Source: Stichopus chloronotus (taxonomy: Eukaryota; Echinodermata; Holothuroidea; Aspidochirotida; Stichopodidae). Taken from it: a stretch of DNA of 64,000 nucleotides. Position numbers and translations under genes: made by a program. The stretch lies in the NCBI GenBank assembly GCA_021234535.1, contig CM037843.1, positions 14,091,677 to 14,155,676 of the forward strand. Direction: 5' to 3'. Shown here piece after piece: positions 59,130 to 64,000 of the stretch (position 1 is its first letter; every line of letters begins with the position of its first letter). The notes under the pieces are model-generated. The model was not told where the DNA came from. It searched no databases and saw only the letters and a list, made by a program, of their open reading frames with translations.

Positions 59130-59526
59130 CAATTGGCAGACGAGGGGCTGGGGTGGCAATCATGGTGTTAAGAAAGAACTATTTCTAGTTATATATATGA
59201 GCTGCAGGACAGCCTCCTAATTGGCCCATTACATAGACAATCTACTCCCCGTAATCAACTCCTCCTCGGAATCAGGCTATTGTAGGCCAGAAGTTCTAAA
59301 CCGGGCTCAATATTGCAACGATTATAGGACCACATGCATCCGCCTTTCATCTTCATCCTTCGATTTCCCATCTACTCTTAACTTCTTATACACTACGTGC
59401 TTTAAACTTGATAGGGGGAAGGGATTAAACACTGGGAGAGGAAGGGTTGATGTTTTTTCCCCCGTTGACACATATCACATGGTGACAACACAGATAAGGT
59501 ACCTTGCTACAGTTGAACATGCCTAA
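59130..59526 (+). CDS. Acceptor followed by two abutting unrecognised frames
   Basis: A strong T-rich acceptor (ending TTTTTGCAG at 59129) opens a 29-codon frame that stops at 59220. The same register then continues as a second 101-codon frame (59221-59523) without ATG, with balanced composition (Pro-Val-Ile-Asn-Ser-Ser-Ser-Glu-Ser-Gly-Tyr-Cys). The single stop between them could mean a degraded coding region or chance. Family unknown. Confidence 0.17.
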
Positions 59527-59669
59527 AACAGACTGAGGGTGAAAATTACCATCGAAACAAAATAAGTCCCGTTTACAATTTAAGGGCAAAACTTTCGCCG
59601 TAAATTGATACGCATAACCAACAACTTACAATTATGACTGACAATGTTTTTCCGCTTTACCCTCAACGA

Positions 59670-59684
59670 CCCCCCCCCCCCCCC
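59670..59684. repeat. Poly-C run (15)
   Basis: Homopolymer; makes a Gly-rich false frame on the minus strand. Confidence 0.9.
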
Positions 59685-61785
59685 TCCGCCCATGCATGTT
59701 TACGAAATTTATTAACTGACTACGGTAAAGACAATGCTGGCAAATTGCCCTATTCTTCCACACTTCTAATTTCGTTCTTTGTCCTTTAACCGATGTACAG
59801 GGGTTTCCTTTCTTGTTTGACCATCTATTTCTTTTTGTTGCCATTTTTTTCTTGTTATTAATACACTATTAGTTTCCATTGCAGGGCAGGTGCCCTTAAA
59901 AAAAATGAAAACTTGTCTGAACATGTTTAGTGACTTGTAAATTTAGTTCATGACTGACAAACCTGGGTTTGGCTGAGAGCCATAATTAATAAGCCTCCTT
60001 GTATACCGTATGTAGATGCGTGTGCATCAGTCAAACAAACTGCATTTCGACGTCATATTTATTAATTACCATTAGTTTGGTAATAAATAGCATGTCAATC
60101 TGTGATTATGTAGAGCTTTATGAATCTAGATTTAAGGGTGTAGCATTAAAATGGGGTTTCGTTTACATTTAATGTAGGTCTAGTTTCTAGTGAAGTCACA
60201 GTTTTGAATATGTGTCATCAAACGGATGAGATATTCAGCTGTAAAACACACGTGTCAAATTAGTATTCTGGCTTACCCCTCTCCCCTTACTCCTAGGCCT
60301 CCCAAGAAACATCGGATCATTGACAGTAGATGGTTGTGACGGAGGGGAGAGGGACAACACCGGACACCGGATGGACTATACCAATTCAATAAAAAACAAT
60401 AAATAAAATAAAATACCCTTCATCTTGTGCCAAAAGTTATGACTTGTAAAAACAGATATTTGAAGTGAGCCATGCACTCTGCGCAAAGAACAGATGAGGC
60501 CAAGAAATTTAAACAAAACTGAAAAAAAAGGGTAAAATTTCCTGAGCATAATCAGGAAAAGTCATTTCGTAACAGCTTCTTACAACATCGAAAGAAGACT
60601 TACGTTCGCATAGCGATTACATCGCCGCGTTCATTTCTGTATAGCGGCTAATCAGATTACGTGGTTCGTTTTTTTTTTCTTTTTTAAATTGTCCAAAAGT
60701 TCTAACCCTGGGTTTTGTTATTTTTGTTCAGTTAACACAATCAGAATCCAAAGTAAATAAAACAAATTGAGAAAAGGCAAATACCATGACGCAGTACATA
60801 CGAACAAAATGTTCCTCCCAAATATTTCCTCAGTTGAACTGAATCAGACCATCTCATAAATTGATAAGCTGTCTTCTGGTCTTGTCACGTCAGTGGTACG
60901 GTTGCCAAGTTCTTCTCCTTCTCTCTTTTTTTTTTTTTTTTCTTCTCCTTCTTCTTTGTCTTTCGTTATGTATTTTACAGTTTTGCTGAAAGGGTAACCA
61001 AAGGTGACAAGGAGGACCTTGTGACGCCGTTTTACTCTGAAATTTCTACCAAATGAAGGGTCACGTGTTTGGCACGCGACTTGTACAAACGAAATTGGCA
61101 TTAGGCAGAACGGTCACGCTTGGCTTGTGCAACGTATGTGGATTCACTCTTCGAATCTTGATAATATTGTGTATATATTTGCGTGTGAGCGTATGTATAG
61201 GTCTGTTAATATGTCTGCAATAAATGAATACCGGTTCGAATGTAGTGATAATAATTATTTTTACGGTTTGAGGTCTCTGTAACTGTAGCGAAATGCTATT
61301 TCCAATCCAATATATCTCTAAGTGTAGCTAAGGTCTAGTTTAGGAACCATTGTAAGGGTACCGCACTGCATGAACTTCATTAGCATTGAACTCAAGGTTC
61401 AACAGTAATTTTTATGTCTGGGTAAGTAGTACCGTGTTTGAGTCAACACGCGGGCATTGTTTGACATCGGATTCATGAATAACTTGATCTCCGCATCCAA
61501 GTCAGTTGTCACGAAAACGAAACTTCCAAAAGTGTTTACATAGTCTAGGATTGTTATTATCATCCTATTTTATAACAATCGTTGTTTTTTCACACCATAT
61601 AACTTAGATGTTGACGTTGGCAACTGTCGGGACAAATAACTTTCAAGTCGACGTTTGAAAATGTCCATACCCCTCCCCAAAAAAACTTCAAAGTTACGTA
61701 GAACAGCGTGAAACAAAACAAAAAAAATAAAGAATATTCAAAATATCGTAATCGATAAATCGATCAATACATATCAACTTACGGC
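59685..61785. other. Non-genic stretch
   Basis: T-run with C interruptions at 60920-60950. The minus frame 60844-61101 starts at ATG and has a basic middle (Phe-Arg-Val-Lys-Arg-Arg-His-Lys-Val-Leu-Leu), then a Lys/Glu low-complexity region; no family recognised. Confidence 0.35.
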
Positions 61786-61966
61786 TTGTATTTTTGTCCA
61801 CATGCACCACCTATATCTGTAAAGTCACTGACAGATGCACAAATGAGCTTCCGGGATTTTTACCCCTTCGTCATTAACCAGACGACTGAAAAACTGACCA
61901 ATTGTGTATCCGAGTGGAAGCAAAACTTCTGGAAATGTGATCCCTGTGTTTCCAGTTATCGCTCAG
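61786..61966 (+). CDS. OSTM1-like luminal-domain exon (partial)
   Basis: The plus frame reads Phe-Arg-Asp-Phe-Tyr-Pro-Phe-Val-Ile-Asn-Gln-Thr-Thr, then Leu-Thr-Asn-Cys, ten residues, and Cys-Asp-Pro-Cys-Val-Ser-Ser-Tyr. Osteopetrosis-associated transmembrane protein 1, the beta subunit of the lysosomal CLC-7 antiporter, has the same pattern near its N-terminus: a glycosylation site, (F/L)T-x-C, ten residues, C-x2-C, then Tyr. Asn-Gln-Thr here would be glycosylated. Likely acceptors are CTGTAAAG or CTGACAG near 61827-61837; the donor (CAG then GTCCCA) is weak. Neighbouring exons were not found. The assignment rests on one short motif. Confidence 0.35.
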
Positions 61967-63555
61967 GTCCCAATCTCAGTGATTAGTGGCGTAACTCAGA
62001 CTAGAACCGAGTGTGGGACCAGGGAACAATTTTAACGCTGGGGACTGAAGAAATTTGATTGGGGGAGGGGGGAAGACAGGGTGATTGTGGGGAGGGTGAT
62101 CATTCTTTTTGGTTACAATGGGGTCTGAACAAACACTGGTTCGGTATTACCTAATGCTCACCGATCCTGATTTTTGGACTGGAAGAGTTTTCTTAGTAGT
62201 ACTGTACCTCATTCTGGACCCCAGCTCCTCACCCACCCTTTACATTCCAAAAGACTTGCTTTCTGTTTCTCATTGCTTGTTTGTATATCTATATATACTA
62301 CATATATATAAGTACATACTTAGACACAAAAGAAACTGCATGTCCGACAACTATCTTCCCACCCCAGGCTTTCCGAGACAGCAATCTTCCCACGCAGCTG
62401 AGAACTTGTCGCTGCTTAATTGAGGATCGTTCCTCCCTCTGTAAATCAGGACCCGGTATCCTTTCGAGGAAATAGGGAAAAACACTTCGCGTGAACACTA
62501 GACGCGTGTTCACACGAGACAACACTGAACAACTCTCAATATGTTCCTGTGAGAAATGATTTCTCATCACGCATGTGCCAAGTTTATCTGCCGTGCCCGA
62601 TATACCTTGATTTCTACCTCCAAAACAAAAGACAAGGCATTTTCCCCACAGTGGCATTAGGCCGAGGTCACCACACCTGTCCCCCCCCCACCGAATAGAT
62701 AAAAACAATTACCCCCTCCCCGTCACTCTTTCGATTAACAAAGACATAAATTGTTTATTTCAGGTTCCCTTTTAAACTTGGTCATTGCATTCATAATCCC
62801 GACGACATTGAATAGAATCGATGAGTTTACTAAGGAAGCATATTGACCTTCCATCCCCTGTTCTTTCAAGATGACTGTACCCTCATCTTTACAATCCAAA
62901 TGCTAGAAGAGGTTAAAAATAAATCATGTGTAATTGAGTTAGGAATAACACAGGCAGTGTGGTGATGTGTGTACATGTTCACAATTTTTTCGTCCCGGTG
63001 TATTTTTGGATTCAATTCAAACAGACGTTTCCGTTCCTGATATCATATTTTCGTGTATTTTCTTTTTTTTTTTGTCACAACTTGCTTTGTCCGAACCTTG
63101 TTTACGTCTTTTCAGACCGGTGATGCTCCACGTTTACCCAGTTAAACTCCCTTTGCAGAATAGTTTAGTGAAACGAGGTGAAAGAAAAGAGAGAGAAAAT
63201 TTTGGACGTATGCCATGTAAACAAGGACAGCACAAAAAAACAAGGTCGGCCAGAACGTCGAATAGAAGTAGTGTGTGTGACACCTTAATAGAAATGGTGT
63301 GTGACGCATTGATAGAGTGAAAGTTTTTTCGATACATGAACAAACCGCACAATTTTGAGAACCTACATCCCTCCGGCGGACTGTTCGCAACTTCGCATAC
63401 GTGCCGGTAAGAAATCGTGTGCACGTGAGAGCACTAGGTAAACCAGGGAGCTGTTATTTCCCTGGGTAAACCAATACCGTACTACTGTGATAGTAACAAA
63501 TGCAAGGAATGACTACAGGACGTGACGATTCACGCAGTTGTCTAAGCGGCTCTAA
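61967..63555. other. Stretch without assignable genes
   Basis: A 136-codon minus frame (62298-62708) begins without ATG next to a C/G run and contains an acceptor-like TTTCTCACAG; it is unrecognised and overlapped by plus frames. A plus frame at 62967-63320 ends in a short Thr-Leu-Ile-Glu / Ala-Leu-Ile-Glu repeat and is also unrecognised. A hairpin, CCAGGGA...TCCCTGG, lies near 63442-63465. Confidence 0.35.
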
Positions 63556-63583
63556 CCCCCTCCCCCCCCCGCCCCCCGCCCCA
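63556..63583. repeat. C-rich tract
   Basis: Nine or more consecutive C, interrupted by single G or T, in a C5-T-C10-G-C6-G-C4 pattern. On the minus strand this is G-rich and quadruplex-prone. It lies just downstream of the signal-peptide exon in that exon's direction of reading. Confidence 0.8.
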
Positions 63584-63651
63584 CCTCCAACACTGAGATT
63601 TAAAAAACGATAGCTTATAAAGAAAAACGTAACACGAGGAATAAATACTAC

Positions 63652-63861
63652 CTACGGCTTCGAATTGTGCTGCTTTGAATATGCAGTCGGTAACCCACTG
63701 GAAGCCAATTGGGACAATTTTCTGTACGAAATGAACCACCATACTATCCTCCCATACCGTGCTGCAAAGCACTAAAACTAAAAATACAAACTCTATAGTT
63801 ATGAACATGTATCTGATAGAAAATATGATAAATCAAGGTGTTCCTCTTCACTCCGTCCGCA
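63652..63861 (-). CDS. Signal-peptide-bearing 5' coding exon, unknown secreted or membrane protein
   Basis: On the minus strand a long pyrimidine tract ending TTGTATTGTCAG opens the exon at 63861. After in-frame stops, ATG at 63808 starts Met-Phe-Ile-Thr-Ile-Glu-Phe-Val-Phe-Leu-Val-Leu-Val-Leu-Cys-Ser, a typical cleaved signal peptide, followed by about 32 mature residues (Val-Val-His-Phe-Val-Gln-Lys, Gln-Trp-Val-Thr-Asp-Cys). It ends at AG then GTAGTA (GCCGTAG at 63652). The 53 nt before the ATG would be 5' UTR. The mature part is too short to name. The rest of the gene would lie downstream on the minus strand, not recognised. Confidence 0.38.
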
Positions 63862-63924
63862 CTGACAATACAAGAACCCAGGAAGCGGAACACCAAAGCA
63901 AAAGAACAGAAAATATTATCTCAC

Positions 63925-64000
63925 CTGGGTGTCATTATTGGGAAAGGTTTTGAAAAGAAACGGTTTTGCGGTTTCTTTTTAATTTTGGTATACGGTCAAC
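63925..64000 (-). other. Possible upstream 5' exon of the signal-peptide gene
   Basis: On the minus strand GACACCCAG is followed by GTGAGATAA, a very good donor, at 63924. It would splice to the acceptor at 63862 over a 63-bp intron, which is short but possible. An upstream ATG in this exon would not be in frame with the signal peptide. The exon runs off the window. Confidence 0.22.

Noticed and set aside
61985..62100. TAGTGGCGTAACTCAGA as a hAT terminus
   Set aside because: Only a loose match and no right end; not listed as an element.
62298..62708. 136-codon minus frame as a gene
   Set aside because: No ATG, starts beside a homopolymer run, overlapped by open plus frames, no family recognised. 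Mentioned only in the stretch description.

Overview
This is a piece of an animal nuclear genome, very probably from a marine invertebrate. It is A+T-rich, nearly gene-free over long stretches, full of microsatellites and short non-autonomous DNA transposons, and has intron-like spacing. The domesticated-integrase-type gene at the left edge, a THAP-domain relic and the repeat types fit an echinoderm (possibly a sea cucumber), but that assignment is inference. There are no operons, CRISPR arrays, rRNA genes or canonical tRNA genes. Most open frames are short, many lack an ATG, and they should be read as chance frames unless noted.

The best coding evidence is by family resemblance. (i) 143-521 on the minus strand is the 5' coding exon of an 'integrase core domain' protein family, running off the left edge. 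(ii) 39903-40026 is a broken THAP zinc-finger start. (iii) 61786-61966 on the plus strand has the cysteine spacing of OSTM1-type lysosomal membrane proteins. (iv) 63652-63861 on the minus strand carries a signal peptide between a strong splice acceptor and a donor, and a further 5' exon may reach the right edge. (v) 53679-53848 on the plus strand could be the first exon of a type II membrane protein. About a dozen more short segments are bounded by good splice signals (27-nt segment at 49974-50000; 31917-31947; 53230-53266; 3438-3516; the phase-matched pair 44065-44109 and 44582-44750). Some of these must be chance, and they carry low confidence.

The repeat landscape is the clearest content. 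Two TTAA-flanked miniature elements dominate: family A (1738, 13084, 45810) and family B (11042, 11429, 17619, 21052, 56020). Two B copies sit head to head and make a ~740-bp inverted repeat at 11042-11782. Family C (6890, 31228), family D (5240, 16828, 27205, 36405, 46850) and family E (22090, 49102) are further dispersed repeats found by comparing the window with itself. Large fold-back structures lie at 46191-46485 (142-bp arms, inside a 12-bp direct repeat) and 28184-29070 (terminal inverted repeats around arrays of a TGCGAAC/GCAGTAC motif).

Region by region: 0-3.6 kb integrase-type exon, family A, one candidate exon; 5-8.6 kb D, G-runs, direct duplication, C, SINE-like; 11-13.5 kb B pair and A; 14-21.5 kb candidate exons, D, B, hAT-like debris; 21.6-25 kb minisatellite, E, candidate exons, hairpin; 26-32 kb regulatory-like cluster, fold-back element, C; 33-45 kb sparse, THAP relic and a possible two-exon gene; 45.8-49.3 kb A, fold-back, D, E; 50-56 kb CRE-rich stretch, a long TA array and several candidate exons; 57-64 kb mostly empty, then the OSTM1-like and signal-peptide exons. 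No exciting complete new system is visible. The most unusual features are the fold-back elements, the excess of the TGACGTCA octamer and the ~25 poly-G/poly-C runs.
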